Notes: generated from the letters alone by a model not told the origin. A DNA stretch of 64,000 nt from an uncultured Litoreibacter sp. (GCA_947504205.1 CANNGL010000001.1:868001-932000), one strand, 5' to 3'; positions 16,862 to 25,117 are shown, numbered from the stretch's first letter. Numbers and translations: made by a program.

Positions 16862-18295
16862 ATGCGCGGGTTGTGGACAAGATTTCGCTCGGTATTCCAA
16901 CTGAGTTATGGACAGAAGATTTTTCTTCTGACAACCGTTCCGTTGATCCTTGCCGTGGCCGCGATTTCACTGGTGGTTGCCAATCAGTCGCGCCAGCTTT
17001 CGGAGACCGAAATCCGCGAACTTGAAACGCAACTTCTGGAAGCCAAGAAAGAAGAACTGAAGAACTATATCGCGCTTGCACGCACGGCGATCGGAGCCAT
17101 CTACGGCAATGCCGCGCCAGATGATGAGGAGGCCAAGCTGGAGGTGTCGCAGATTTTGAGCGGCATGATCTATGGACAGGACGGGTTCTTCTTCGTCTAT
17201 GATTATGACGGCACCAATCTTGTCAGCCCGCGGCAGACCTTTCTGATCGGCAAGAACTGGATTGGCCTGAGCGACATCAATGGCGTGCCGGTTGTCGATG
17301 AGATCATCCGCATCGCACGATCCGGCGGGGGCTATCATAATTTTGACTGGCCCAAACCGTCGACGCGGGAGACAGCGCGGATCGTCGTCTACACAACCGC
17401 CCTGCCCGACTGGAAATGGGCCATTGGGACCGGTGTCTATATTGATGACGTGCTGAAAACCGTGGCGTCTGCGCGCGAAAAGACCGAGGCCCGGATACGG
17501 GAGACGTTCCTGATGATCGTGATGATCACCATCGGCGCACTACTATCGGTAACGGTCTTTGGTCTGCTTTTGAACCTGCGCGAGCGCAGATTGGCCGATG
17601 GCAAGTTGCAGGCGCTGACCGAACGCATTCTGGACACGCAAGAGGAAGAGCGCGGCCGCGTGGCGCGCGAGTTGCACGATTCCATCTCACAGATCCTGGT
17701 GGGCATTCGCTATACGCTGGAACTGGCCCGCCGTCGGGTTGCCAGCGGTGACGAGCGGGCCAAGGACAACCTCGACAAGGGGATTGATGGGCTGCAAGGC
17801 GCGATTGCCGAGGTCCGCCGTATCTCTGCCGATCTCAGACCCGGTGTACTGGATGATCTGGGCCTTGGTCCGGCGCTGAAGGCGCTTGTCGAAGAGTTCA
17901 GCCAGCGCACCGGCATCAAGGCAGATTTTGAAACAGTCGTCTTCCGCAACCGGCTGGACAAGGATGCCAAGATCGCGCTCTACCGCGTGGCACAGGAAGC
18001 GCTGACAAATATCGAGCGCCATGCCGAGGCCAGCCGCGTGGCCATCGAAGTGTCCGGCCACCGTCAGGGCGCGACCATGCGCATTCAGGATGATGGCAAA
18101 GGCATTGCCCCACAGGCGCGCAATCGCGGCGGGCTGGGACTGCGCAACATGCAGGAGCGCATGGACCAGCTGCGCGGCAGCCTGCGCGTGCTCAGCTCGG
18201 AGGATGGAACAGTGATTGAAGCTTCCGTCCCGCTCAGCCATATGCTGCCCCCCGAAGCGCGCGGCAAACCCACCAACCCCAGAAAGACGGCGTGA
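16862..18295 (+). CDS. Membrane histidine kinase with Cache sensor, NarL-type (HisKA_3)
   Basis: 477 residues. Helix 1 at about 20-40, a periplasmic single-Cache-type domain (about 45-212, with YGQDGFFFVYDYDGTNLVSP and GKNWIGLSDINGVPV), helix 2 at about 215-238, then HisKA_3 with H272 in GRVARELHDSISQ and an HATPase domain ending GGLGLRNMQERM. Cache domains of this subtype often bind small carboxylates. The gene is divergent from the TRAP operon and overlaps its response regulator, so it most likely senses the transported substrate and controls the transporter. Confidence 0.93.
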   Translation: MRGLWTRFRSVFQLSYGQKIFLLTTVPLILAVAAISLVVANQSRQLSETEIRELETQLLEAKKEELKNYIALARTAIGAIYGNAAPDDEEAKLEVSQILSGMIYGQDGFFFVYDYDGTNLVSPRQTFLIGKNWIGLSDINGVPVVDEIIRIARSGGGYHNFDWPKPSTRETARIVVYTTALPDWKWAIGTGVYIDDVLKTVASAREKTEARIRETFLMIVMITIGALLSVTVFGLLLNLRERRLADGKLQALTERILDTQEEERGRVARELHDSISQILVGIRYTLELARRRVASGDERAKDNLDKGIDGLQGAIAEVRRISADLRPGVLDDLGLGPALKALVEEFSQRTGIKADFETVVFRNRLDKDAKIALYRVAQEALTNIERHAEASRVAIEVSGHRQGATMRIQDDGKGIAPQARNRGGLGLRNMQERMDQLRGSLRVLSSEDGTVIEASVPLSHMLPPEARGKPTNPRKTA

Positions 18296-18945
18296 TGGAT
18301 GCAACTTCCCCAATTCGGCTTATCATTGCAGACGACCATCCCATGGTTGTCGATGGGATCGAGGCGATCCTAGAGACCTACGACGATATCGATGTGGTGG
18401 CGACACTGGCCAACGGTCAGGAGGTCATTGATCAGGTCGACGCGCTGAAACCTGATGTCATCCTGATGGACCTCAACATGCCGCAACTTGGCGGGCTACC
18501 AGCGACAGAGATATTGCTGGAGCGTCAGCCTGATCTCAAGATCCTGATCCTGTCGATGCACGACGCACCGGAATATGTTTCGACGGCGATGAGCTACGGA
18601 GCTGCGGGTTATATCCTCAAAGACGTGCCGACGGAGGATATCTACACTGCGATCCGCGATGTCATGGCGGGCAAAACATATTTGTGCCGGGGAGCTTCTG
18701 CCTCTCTGGCGCCGAAAACCGCTGATGGCCGGGAACCGCTGACAGCACGCGAGCAAACGATCCTTCTGGAACTGGCGCAGGGCAAATCGAACAAGCAGGT
18801 GGCGCTTGATCTGGATATCTCGGTGCATACCGTTGAAACCCACCGCAAGAATATCAAGCGGAAGCTAGGCATCAACTCGACTGCAGGGCTGACCCGCTAT
18901 GCGCTTGAGCATGGGGTGCTGCAAGGCACCGGTGTCGCGATCTGA
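18295..18945 (+). CDS. LuxR/NarL-family response regulator
   Basis: 216 residues from ATG (18295-18297), which overlaps the kinase stop as TGATG; a GTG one codon earlier is an alternative start. Receiver domain with DD in IIADDHPMVV and phosphoacceptor Asp in DVILMDLNMP, then a LuxR-type helix-turn-helix (LTAREQTILLELAQGKSNKQVALDLDISVHTVETHRKNI). It is the cognate partner of the Cache kinase and probable regulator of the TRAP genes. Confidence 0.94.
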   Translation: MDATSPIRLIIADDHPMVVDGIEAILETYDDIDVVATLANGQEVIDQVDALKPDVILMDLNMPQLGGLPATEILLERQPDLKILILSMHDAPEYVSTAMSYGAAGYILKDVPTEDIYTAIRDVMAGKTYLCRGASASLAPKTADGREPLTAREQTILLELAQGKSNKQVALDLDISVHTVETHRKNIKRKLGINSTAGLTRYALEHGVLQGTGVAI

Positions 18946-18958
18946 AGTTTCGGCAGGG

Positions 18959-19030
18959 TTGCGCTTTGCTGCGCAAATCGCCCGGGCGGGGGAGGCGCTG
19001 CCTCCCCCGCACCCCGTCCGGGATATTTCA
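18959..19030. repeat. GC-rich double-hairpin intergenic repeat ending in GGGATATTTC
   Basis: Two adjacent hairpins between convergent genes: TTGCGC / GCGCAA (18959-18976), then a 9-bp stem GGGGGAGGC / GCCTCCCCC with a 3-nt loop (18988-19008), followed by CCGTCCGGGATATTTC. The pattern of a G-run/C-run hairpin followed by GGATATTT is one I recall as a common dispersed intergenic element in Rhodobacterales, probably a bidirectional transcription terminator. Copy number in this genome cannot be seen from one window. Confidence 0.6.
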
Positions 19031-19043
19031 GAACATGGGAAGA

Positions 19044-19403
19044 TCAGATCGCGAGGCGCCAGGTCTTCGCCTCCACCGGCAGGTAGGCTTCGATCGCGGC
19101 AGTGGCGATGACATGGGTTTGGCCATTGGCTGCGTCTTCGACATTCAGGCCGCCAACCACGCCAGTGACGCTTGCGTTGCCGCGTGGCAATTCTTGTTCG
19201 AGGGCTGCGATGTCAAGCTTTTCCGGCTCCTGCACGGCGATGGTGACACGTACCTCCATATCGCTGTGATCAAGGCCGAGGCTTTTGAAGAGGACGATCG
19301 AGGAATGGTGCAGCGCATCCTGAATGGCGCGTTTGGCTGCTTTTGTGTAATCCATCCCATAGAGGTCGTTGCCGGTGCCCATTTCGAGAATAATGCGCTT
19401 CAT
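19044..19403 (-). CDS. Lin0512 family protein (second of a tandem pair)
   Basis: 119 residues. It begins KRIILEMGTGNDLYGMDYTKAAKRAIQDALHHSSI and ends with THVIATAAIEAYLP, the pattern of Lin0512 proteins, small ring-forming proteins of uncertain role. It overlaps the upstream paralogue by 4 bp (ATGA), so the two are probably co-translated subunits. It resembles the partner in layout (same MGTG near the start, same basic helix, same Ala-rich end) but is clearly diverged from it. Confidence 0.85.
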   Translation of the reverse strand: MKRIILEMGTGNDLYGMDYTKAAKRAIQDALHHSSIVLFKSLGLDHSDMEVRVTIAVQEPEKLDIAALEQELPRGNASVTGVVGGLNVEDAANGQTHVIATAAIEAYLPVEAKTWRLAI

Positions 19404-19750
19404 GCTGCGGGCTCCATATCAAAGTAGACGACGACCGCAGCATTTGCGATCAGGGTTGCGCCCTGCCCGTCTGGTTTTGGGATATCCAGCCCGCCCTGGG
19501 TGATCGAGATTGTGGGCTGTCCATAGGGAAAGATGCCCAGCAGCGGAGCCACATCCACGGCGTCGGGTTGCTGGACGCCGATCTCCACCTCGATCTGCAT
19601 GGCCTCCTTGGGAAACTCGAAAGCTTCGGCCAGACTGAGCGAGTTGTGCCACAATGCGTCGCGGATCGCGCGCTCCGCTGCGCGGGTATAGTCGCCTTGC
19701 CTGATCGAGGTGCCCATCCCGAATTGCGTTACCATTCGTGTCTTAGCCAT
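19400..19750 (-). CDS. Lin0512 family protein (first of a tandem pair)
   Basis: 116 residues starting MAKTRMVTQFGMGTSIRQGDY. The chosen ATG (19748-19750) has GAGG 6 nt upstream; an earlier in-frame ATG at 19786 would add 12 residues with no family match. The pattern TRAAERAIRDALWHNSLSL and the C-terminal ATLIANAAVVVYFDM match the neighbour. Pairs of Lin0512 genes suggest a hetero-oligomer; no reaction is established that I can name with confidence. Confidence 0.85.
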   Translation of the reverse strand: MAKTRMVTQFGMGTSIRQGDYTRAAERAIRDALWHNSLSLAEAFEFPKEAMQIEVEIGVQQPDAVDVAPLLGIFPYGQPTISITQGGLDIPKPDGQGATLIANAAVVVYFDMEPAA

Positions 19751-19965
19751 ATCCGCCTCTCTACCGTTACGGGTGCCATGGGCCACACTGCCGCGCCGAA
19801 GGCAAGGTCACGGGTGGCCATGCGCCGTCGATTTGCCGTGCCGTCTTCATGCAAAACACCGCGATTTTTACGAAATCAGGATTTCTATGTCGCCAATCGT
19901 GACATTTAGGTAATTAAAATACCCAAAAAAGCACCCTGAGGACAGATTATTCAGGGGTTTGGCTG

Positions 19966-19994
19966 TTGACGCTCTGGAATCGCAGCACTAGTGT
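19966..19994 (+). promoter_or_regulatory. Sigma-70-type promoter of the ilvI leader
   Basis: TTGACG and TAGTGT separated by 17 bp. The predicted start near 20001 is about 24 nt before the leader peptide. It is preceded by GGCTG, giving a GCTGTTGAC block also seen at 43926-43940 and 56412-56421. Confidence 0.6.
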
Positions 19995-20023
19995 CTCGGC
20001 ACTTGCGAAGGAGTTTCAAGGTC

Positions 20024-20071
20024 ATGGCAGAGATTGTCATCCTAGTGAGAGACGGGTGCATGGGTCGGTGA
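20024..20071 (+). CDS. Ile/Val/Leu-rich leader peptide of ilvI
   Basis: A 15-residue peptide MAEIVILVRDGCMGR with five consecutive branched-chain codons (att gtc atc cta gtg, 20033-20047). AAGGAG lies 10 nt before the ATG. It is the sensor of the attenuator: ribosome stalling at these codons during Ile/Val/Leu shortage would leave the segment 20054-20063 free to form the antiterminator. The stop (20069-20071) lies inside the small hairpin 20064-20077. Confidence 0.85.
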   Translation: MAEIVILVRDGCMGR

Positions 20072-20125
20072 ACCGACAGCCATAAGGTAAACCATGCGCC
20101 CCGGTCACAACGATCGGGGCTTTTT
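20054..20125 (+). promoter_or_regulatory. Transcription attenuator of ilvI
   Basis: Mutually exclusive structures can be read directly. The antiterminator pairs GGGTGCATGG (20054-20063) with CCATGCGCCC (20092-20101), 10 bp with one G-U, enclosing the small hairpin GTCGG / CCGAC (20064-20077). The terminator pairs GCCCCGGTC (20098-20106) with GATCGGGGC (20112-20120), 9 bp with one G-U, followed by TTTTT (20121-20125). The two share 20098-20101. A ribosome that reaches the leader stop would mask the first antiterminator arm and favour termination. Ribosome-mediated attenuation of ilv genes is known in proteobacteria. Confidence 0.88.
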
Positions 20126-20157
20126 CGTAGGCGGTGACAGATAAAGGAGCACACGAC

Positions 20158-21915
20158 ATGTCACGTCAGATAAGCGGCGCAGAAATGGTAGTACAAGCCT
20201 TGATAGATCAAGGTGTGGACACGGTCTTTGGCTATCCCGGTGGCGCTGTGCTTCCGATCTATGATGAGATTTTCCAGCAGGAAAAGATCAACCATATTCT
20301 CGTGCGCCACGAACAAGGCGCAACCCATGCGGCAGAGGGCTATGCACGCGCCACCGGAAAACCCGGTGTTGTGCTTGTGACCTCAGGCCCCGGGGCCACC
20401 AATGCGGTGACCGGCATGACCGATGCACTGATGGATTCGATCCCAATGATCGTTCTGACCGGACAGGTGCCGACATTCATGATCGGCACGGATGCTTTTC
20501 AGGAAGCCGACACCGTGGGCATCACGCGCCCCTGTACGAAACACAACTGGCTGGTGAAGGACACAGATCATCTGGCCAATGTCATCCACGAGGCCTTCCA
20601 CGTCGCCACCAACGGACGGCCCGGGCCGGTTTTGGTTGATATCCCGAAGGATGTGCAGTTCGCCAAGGGCACCTATGTGCCACCGAAGAAAGCGGATGTC
20701 GGGCATTATCAGCCGAAGGTCAAAGGCGATATCGAGGCGATCACCGAGCTGGTGCAACTGATGGAAACGGCGCAGCGTCCGGTTTTCTATACCGGTGGCG
20801 GCGTGATCAATTCCGGCGACAGCGCCACACAATTGCTGCGCGAACTGGCTGAGGCGACGAACTTTCCTGTAACCTCAACGCTGATGGGTCTTGGGGCTTA
20901 CCCGGCCTCCGGTGCGCAATGGCTGGGCATGCTGGGAATGCATGGGCTGTACGAAGCCAATCTGGCGATGCATGATTGTGATCTGATGATCAATATCGGC
21001 GCGCGTTTTGACGACCGGATTACCGGGCGCATCGATGCTTTCAGCCCCAAATCGAAGAAGGCGCATATCGATATCGATCCCTCCTCGATCAACAAGGTGA
21101 TCCATGTGGACATCCCGATCATCGGAGATGTGGCCCATGTGCTGGAGGACCTGTTGCGGGTGTGGAAGTCGCGCGGCCGCAAGACCCACAAGGAGGGTCT
21201 GGCCAAATGGTGGAAGCAGATTGAAGGATGGCGAGCGAAAGACTGTCTGTCCTACAAGAATTCCGACAAGATCATCAAACCTCAATTCGCGTTGCAGCGG
21301 TTGGAGCATCTGACCAAGGATCATCCGCGGCGCTACATCACGACCGAGGTGGGCCAGCACCAGATGTGGGCGGCCCAGTATCTGAACTTTGAAGACCCGA
21401 ACCGGTGGATGACCTCCGGCGGGCTTGGCACAATGGGATACGGCTTCCCGGCCTCGATCGGCGTTCAAATCGCCCATCCTGACGCCTTGGTGATCAATGT
21501 GGCGGGCGAGGCCTCGTGGTTGATGAATATGCAGGAGATGGGCACGGCGGCACAATATCAGCTGCCCGTGAAGCAATTCATCCTGAACAACGAACGGCTG
21601 GGCATGGTGCGCCAATGGCAGCAACTGCTGCATGGCAACCGCTATTCTCATTCCTGGTCAGAAGCGCTTCCTGATTTTGTGAAACTTGCCGAGGCATTTG
21701 GCGCCAAGGGCATTATCTGTCAGGACCCATCCGATCTGGATGATGCGATCATGGAGATGATCAATCATGATGGTCCGGTGGTCTTCGATTGCATGGTCGA
21801 AAAGCATGAGAACTGCTTCCCGATGATCCCATCTGGCGCCCCTCATAACGAGATGCTTATGGGCGATGACAAGGCCGATGATGCGATTGGTGCTGAAGGC
21901 GGCGTTCTGGTCTGA
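20158..21915 (+). CDS. ilvI: Acetolactate synthase large (catalytic) subunit
   Basis: 585 residues. Thiamine diphosphate enzyme for the first common step of valine, leucine and isoleucine synthesis. Motifs: VDTVFGYPGGAVLPIYDEI with the catalytic Glu later in RHEQGATHAAEGYARATG, GPGATNAVTGMTDAL, and the C-terminal ThDP motif near GVQIAHPDALVINVAGEASWLMN, where the usual GDGS has become GEAS. The start at 20158 has AAGGAG 10 nt upstream; an in-frame ATG at 20134 would overlap the attenuator tail and lacks a Shine-Dalgarno. The regulatory subunit ilvH is not next to it but at 24212. Confidence 0.95.
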   Translation: MSRQISGAEMVVQALIDQGVDTVFGYPGGAVLPIYDEIFQQEKINHILVRHEQGATHAAEGYARATGKPGVVLVTSGPGATNAVTGMTDALMDSIPMIVLTGQVPTFMIGTDAFQEADTVGITRPCTKHNWLVKDTDHLANVIHEAFHVATNGRPGPVLVDIPKDVQFAKGTYVPPKKADVGHYQPKVKGDIEAITELVQLMETAQRPVFYTGGGVINSGDSATQLLRELAEATNFPVTSTLMGLGAYPASGAQWLGMLGMHGLYEANLAMHDCDLMINIGARFDDRITGRIDAFSPKSKKAHIDIDPSSINKVIHVDIPIIGDVAHVLEDLLRVWKSRGRKTHKEGLAKWWKQIEGWRAKDCLSYKNSDKIIKPQFALQRLEHLTKDHPRRYITTEVGQHQMWAAQYLNFEDPNRWMTSGGLGTMGYGFPASIGVQIAHPDALVINVAGEASWLMNMQEMGTAAQYQLPVKQFILNNERLGMVRQWQQLLHGNRYSHSWSEALPDFVKLAEAFGAKGIICQDPSDLDDAIMEMINHDGPVVFDCMVEKHENCFPMIPSGAPHNEMLMGDDKADDAIGAEGGVLV

Positions 21916-21931
21916 TCTGTAGAGGCAGGTT

Positions 21932-21952
21932 GCCCGGCTCTTATGGCCGGGC
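21932..21952. terminator. Hairpin after ilvI, overlapping the end of the hybrid kinase gene
   Basis: Stem GCCCGGC / GCCGGGC with a 7-nt loop, 16 bp after the ilvI stop and extending into the last codons of the convergent kinase gene. It lacks a clear T run, so terminator function is uncertain. Confidence 0.45.
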
Positions 21953-24046
21953 GGCTCGTCTGTCCGCGCAGCAGAGGTCTTCGAGGTCAATCTCTATCTC
22001 GGGGTCACTGAATAATTGTTCCGACAAACAGGCAATAAGAGTTGCGAGCCGCACCGGTTTGGTAAGAAATCCGTTCATCCCTGCTGCGATACATTTCGAG
22101 CGGTCGGCTTCAAAGGCGTTGCCCGTCAGAGCCACGATGGCGCAAGGCTTGCGGCCCATATCCAACTCTGAACAGCGAATGATCTCTGTAGCTTCAAGGC
22201 CGGTCATTTCCGGCATCGAGAGATCCATCAGAACAAGATCATACGCCATTTTGGCGACGGCTTCACAGGCGGCCTGACCCTCGGCGACAGTATCAAGGTA
22301 CACGCCGGTCGCCCCCAGCATCTTGCGCACCACAAGCTGATTGGTTTGGTTGTCTTCGGCCAACAGGATTTTGAATTCCGACAGGTCAGGTATTTCAAGA
22401 TCAGAACGATCCGGGGTTGGTTGTTCCCGATTGACGGCCAGCAAAGGCAAATCCACCGTAAAGCAGGAACCGGTTGAGGCTTTGGAGGAGACATTGATCG
22501 TGCCGCCCATGCCCTCTGCGAGTTGCCTCGTGATTGCCAAGCCGAGGCCCGTGCCTTCGAATTCGCGTTGCCAACCATTATCGACCTGTCGAAAAACCTC
22601 GAAAATGGTGTCGATGCTGCTGGCGGGAATGCCAATGCCGGTATCTGAAACCAGAATTTCAAGCCTGCCCGCGCCGGTCTTGCGAAGCAACAAGCTGACC
22701 TTTCCCGCCTCCGTAAACTTGATCGCGTTGCCGACAAGATTGGTCAATATCTGACGCAGCCGAAGCTTGTCGCCGATAATGGCGCTTGGCAGTGTCTCGT
22801 CCCAGCCCAGCTCGAAAGTGAGGCCCTTTGCCTCCGCCATCGGCGTCATCATCCGCGACATGTCCTGTGCGAGTTCGTGTAGCCCGAACGGCACACGTTC
22901 GAGGTTCATGTGTCCTGCCTCAATCTTGGAGAAGTCGAGAATATCGCTGATCAAATCCGTCAGCGAAACGGCAGAGTTTCGGATCGTCTCGACAAATTCG
23001 GCCTGCTCCGGGCTGAGTGCCGTTTGCATCAGCAGGTCCGTCATTCCGATGATGCCATTCATCGGCGTTCTGATTTCATGGCTCATCGAGGCAAGGAAGT
23101 TTGACTTCGCGTGGTTGGCGTGACGTTCCGCGTCGCGTGCGCGCTCAAGCTCCGCATTGCGCTGATCAAGCTCCGTGACATCATTATGCATGATGATCAG
23201 CCCGCCAGCCGAGCGGCGTGTTACCCGCGCGAAATATGATCGCTCCAAGGAGGGTATGCGCATCAGAACCGCGTCACCCTTCATCAATCTGTGTTCCAGA
23301 TCATTCAGATCGTCGCCATCGACGGCGTCACCTCGCTCCGTCAGCAGGGCAATCAGGTCCTCCAGCCGTTGTCCGGGAAAAACATCACCCTGCTCTAACC
23401 CAAACAATTTTCTGTAGCCTTCATTCACCATCAGGATGCGTTTGTCCGGATCGAGAAGGTTGTCGCCATCGGTGACCAACAGACCCTCGCTCATCTCATC
23501 GAGAACCTCGGTCAACAGGCGGTTCGCCTCCTCCACCTCCTCATTACGGCGCAAAAGTTCCAGTTCCAGTGCGTCGGCGCGGGCGCGGATTTGATCAACG
23601 AGGCTTGCATCACGCTCCGCATGGTTGACCGCACGTGTCAGGTTGAACGTCAGACCACGCAGGCCAAGGTACGTACCGTCACTGGCATGGCGTGGCATCC
23701 CGCTGGTCATCAGCACAGCATGCTGGCCCGGAGCCACCTCTTTTTCGAAACAGAAATTTGCGTAGCGTTCCCGCGCGGACAGGACTGCGAGATGTTTCTG
23801 AAACCTTGGACCGGCAAAGCTGAGATCCCGCGTGCCGCCCATCATTGGCACGCCGATACGCTCCGCCGGGTTCAGGCCCAGATGTCTTTCCAACCCCTGA
23901 CTGACAAAGCTGAAGCGGTGATCTGGGTCAGATTCCCAGAAATACATTGGCAGGTCTTCAACAAGCGGCAGCCACGCCGATAGACCGCGATCTGGCTCCG
24001 ACAGGTGACCGGCATCGCTGCGCAGGGGGTCCAGCAGGTCCTTCAA
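21941..24046 (-). CDS. Cytoplasmic hybrid histidine kinase (PAS-PAS-HisKA-HATPase-REC)
   Basis: 701 residues with no membrane helix. PAS domain 1 at about 25-140, a coiled-coil linker (about 142-185), PAS domain 2 (about 185-295), HisKA with H323 in FLASMSHEIRTPMNG, an HATPase domain with GIGIP and GTGLGLAITRQL, and a C-terminal receiver (about 559-675) with D608 in DLVLMDLSMPEMTG. No output domain, so a separate phosphotransfer protein or regulator must receive the signal. It lies antisense between ilvI and ilvH, an unusual position; nothing in it suggests a role in amino acid synthesis. Confidence 0.93.
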   Translation of the reverse strand: MKDLLDPLRSDAGHLSEPDRGLSAWLPLVEDLPMYFWESDPDHRFSFVSQGLERHLGLNPAERIGVPMMGGTRDLSFAGPRFQKHLAVLSARERYANFCFEKEVAPGQHAVLMTSGMPRHASDGTYLGLRGLTFNLTRAVNHAERDASLVDQIRARADALELELLRRNEEVEEANRLLTEVLDEMSEGLLVTDGDNLLDPDKRILMVNEGYRKLFGLEQGDVFPGQRLEDLIALLTERGDAVDGDDLNDLEHRLMKGDAVLMRIPSLERSYFARVTRRSAGGLIIMHNDVTELDQRNAELERARDAERHANHAKSNFLASMSHEIRTPMNGIIGMTDLLMQTALSPEQAEFVETIRNSAVSLTDLISDILDFSKIEAGHMNLERVPFGLHELAQDMSRMMTPMAEAKGLTFELGWDETLPSAIIGDKLRLRQILTNLVGNAIKFTEAGKVSLLLRKTGAGRLEILVSDTGIGIPASSIDTIFEVFRQVDNGWQREFEGTGLGLAITRQLAEGMGGTINVSSKASTGSCFTVDLPLLAVNREQPTPDRSDLEIPDLSEFKILLAEDNQTNQLVVRKMLGATGVYLDTVAEGQAACEAVAKMAYDLVLMDLSMPEMTGLEATEIIRCSELDMGRKPCAIVALTGNAFEADRSKCIAAGMNGFLTKPVRLATLIACLSEQLFSDPEIEIDLEDLCCADRRAARP

Positions 24047-24156
24047 GGCGACATACGCTCCATAATCTTGCCTTAGCAGCCACGGGTTAACGAATGTTTT
24101 CCGCTACCTGATGATGGCATCTTGCTCTAATCGTGCCGCTGAGTAGCGTGTTGTGC

Positions 24157-24185
24157 TTGTCACCTGCCCCGACACCTTGCTAAAT
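24157..24185 (+). promoter_or_regulatory. Sigma-70-type promoter of ilvH
   Basis: TTGTCA and CTAAAT separated by 17 bp, with the predicted start about 20 nt before the ilvH ATG. The short leader leaves no room for an attenuator, so ilvH probably is not controlled in the same way as ilvI. Confidence 0.5.
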
Positions 24186-24211
24186 GCCTGCAACACTTTG
24201 AAAGGCAAGAC

Positions 24212-24772
24212 ATGTCCCCGCTCAAAATCAAAAAAGGCACGTCACGCAAATCGGCCTATGATCTCAAGGATCCCAATGCCGATATCATCGAAACCCATAC
24301 GCTTGCGGTTGTCGTAGACAACGAGGCGGGTGTGCTGGCGCGCGTCATCGGGCTGTTTTCCGGGCGCGGGTATAACATTGAAAGTCTGACGGTGGCTGAG
24401 GTTGACCACGAGGGTCACCGGTCCCGCATTACGGTTGTCACCACCGGAACGCCTGCCGTGATCGCTCAGATCAAAGCGCAGCTTGGCAGGATGGTTCCTG
24501 TTTATGACGTGCATGATCTAACGGAAGAAGGACAAAGCGTCGAACGGGAACTGGCGCTCTTCAAGGTCGCAGGCACAGGCGAGAAACGCATCGAAGCGAT
24601 CAGACTGGCCGAGATATTCCGGGCCAATGTCGTGGATTCGACGCTGGAGAGCTTTGTTTTTGAAATGACAGGCACGTCCGAGAAGATTGATGCCTTTGCA
24701 GAGCTCATGCGCCCATTGGGACTGGAAGAGGTTGCCAGAACGGGCGTTGCGGCGCTTGCACGCGGCCTCTGA
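24212..24772 (+). CDS. ilvH: Acetolactate synthase small (regulatory) subunit
   Basis: 186 residues. An N-terminal ACT domain (ETHTLAVVVDNEAGVLARVIGLFSGRGYNIESLTVAEVD) that binds valine, then the C-terminal ALS_ss domain (RELALFKVAGTGEKRIEAIRLAEIFRANVVD). The ~25-residue N-terminal extension rich in Lys is common in alphaproteobacteria. It activates the IlvI catalytic subunit and gives it feedback sensitivity. It is separated from ilvI by a 2.1-kb antisense kinase gene. Confidence 0.95.
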   Translation: MSPLKIKKGTSRKSAYDLKDPNADIIETHTLAVVVDNEAGVLARVIGLFSGRGYNIESLTVAEVDHEGHRSRITVVTTGTPAVIAQIKAQLGRMVPVYDVHDLTEEGQSVERELALFKVAGTGEKRIEAIRLAEIFRANVVDSTLESFVFEMTGTSEKIDAFAELMRPLGLEEVARTGVAALARGL

Positions 24773-24786
24773 CAGCCGGAAAACTG

Positions 24787-24835
24787 GCGCCCCCACCCTG
24801 CCCGAGGTAGATCAGACTTGATCGAGTGGGGGCGC
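24787..24835. other. Long-armed inverted repeat after ilvH
   Basis: Perfect 10-bp arms GCGCCCCCAC (24787-24796) and GTGGGGGCGC (24826-24835) with a 29-nt loop that can itself pair (ATCA / TGAT). It lies between the converging ilvH and EF-hand genes. No T run follows on either strand, so it may be a structured 3' end or RNA stabiliser rather than a classic terminator. Confidence 0.6.
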
Positions 24836-24883
24836 AGCTGCTCGTAAGCTCCATGTCAGGAAAATTACGAACTGTGGGGAGGA

Positions 24884-25117
24884 TTATGCCTCGGGGATAA
24901 GGCCGCCCTCTTCAGCGGCGGTCATTTCTTCTGCGTCGACCACGCCGTCACCATTGGTGTCGATGGCACCAAATCCATCTTCGGTCAGGGTCGGATAAAC
25001 CGCCAGCATTTCGGTGAAGGACACAACGCCATCACCATCTGTATCAACGTCAGCCATAGCTGCAAAAGCAGCCGTACCAAGGGCGCTCAGGCCAAGTGCA
25101 ATAACAAAAGTCTTCAT
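24884..25117 (-). CDS. Small secreted EF-hand protein
   Basis: 77 residues with a signal peptide (MKTFVIALGLSALGTAAFA) and two EF-hand calcium loops, DVDTDGDGVVSF and DTNGDGVVDAEE. The mature protein is about 57 residues and very acidic. Similar small periplasmic EF-hand proteins are common in alphaproteobacteria and may buffer calcium, but no function is established. A purine-rich AAGGAG lies upstream of the ATG. Confidence 0.9.
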   Translation of the reverse strand: MKTFVIALGLSALGTAAFAAMADVDTDGDGVVSFTEMLAVYPTLTEDGFGAIDTNGDGVVDAEEMTAAEEGGLIPEA

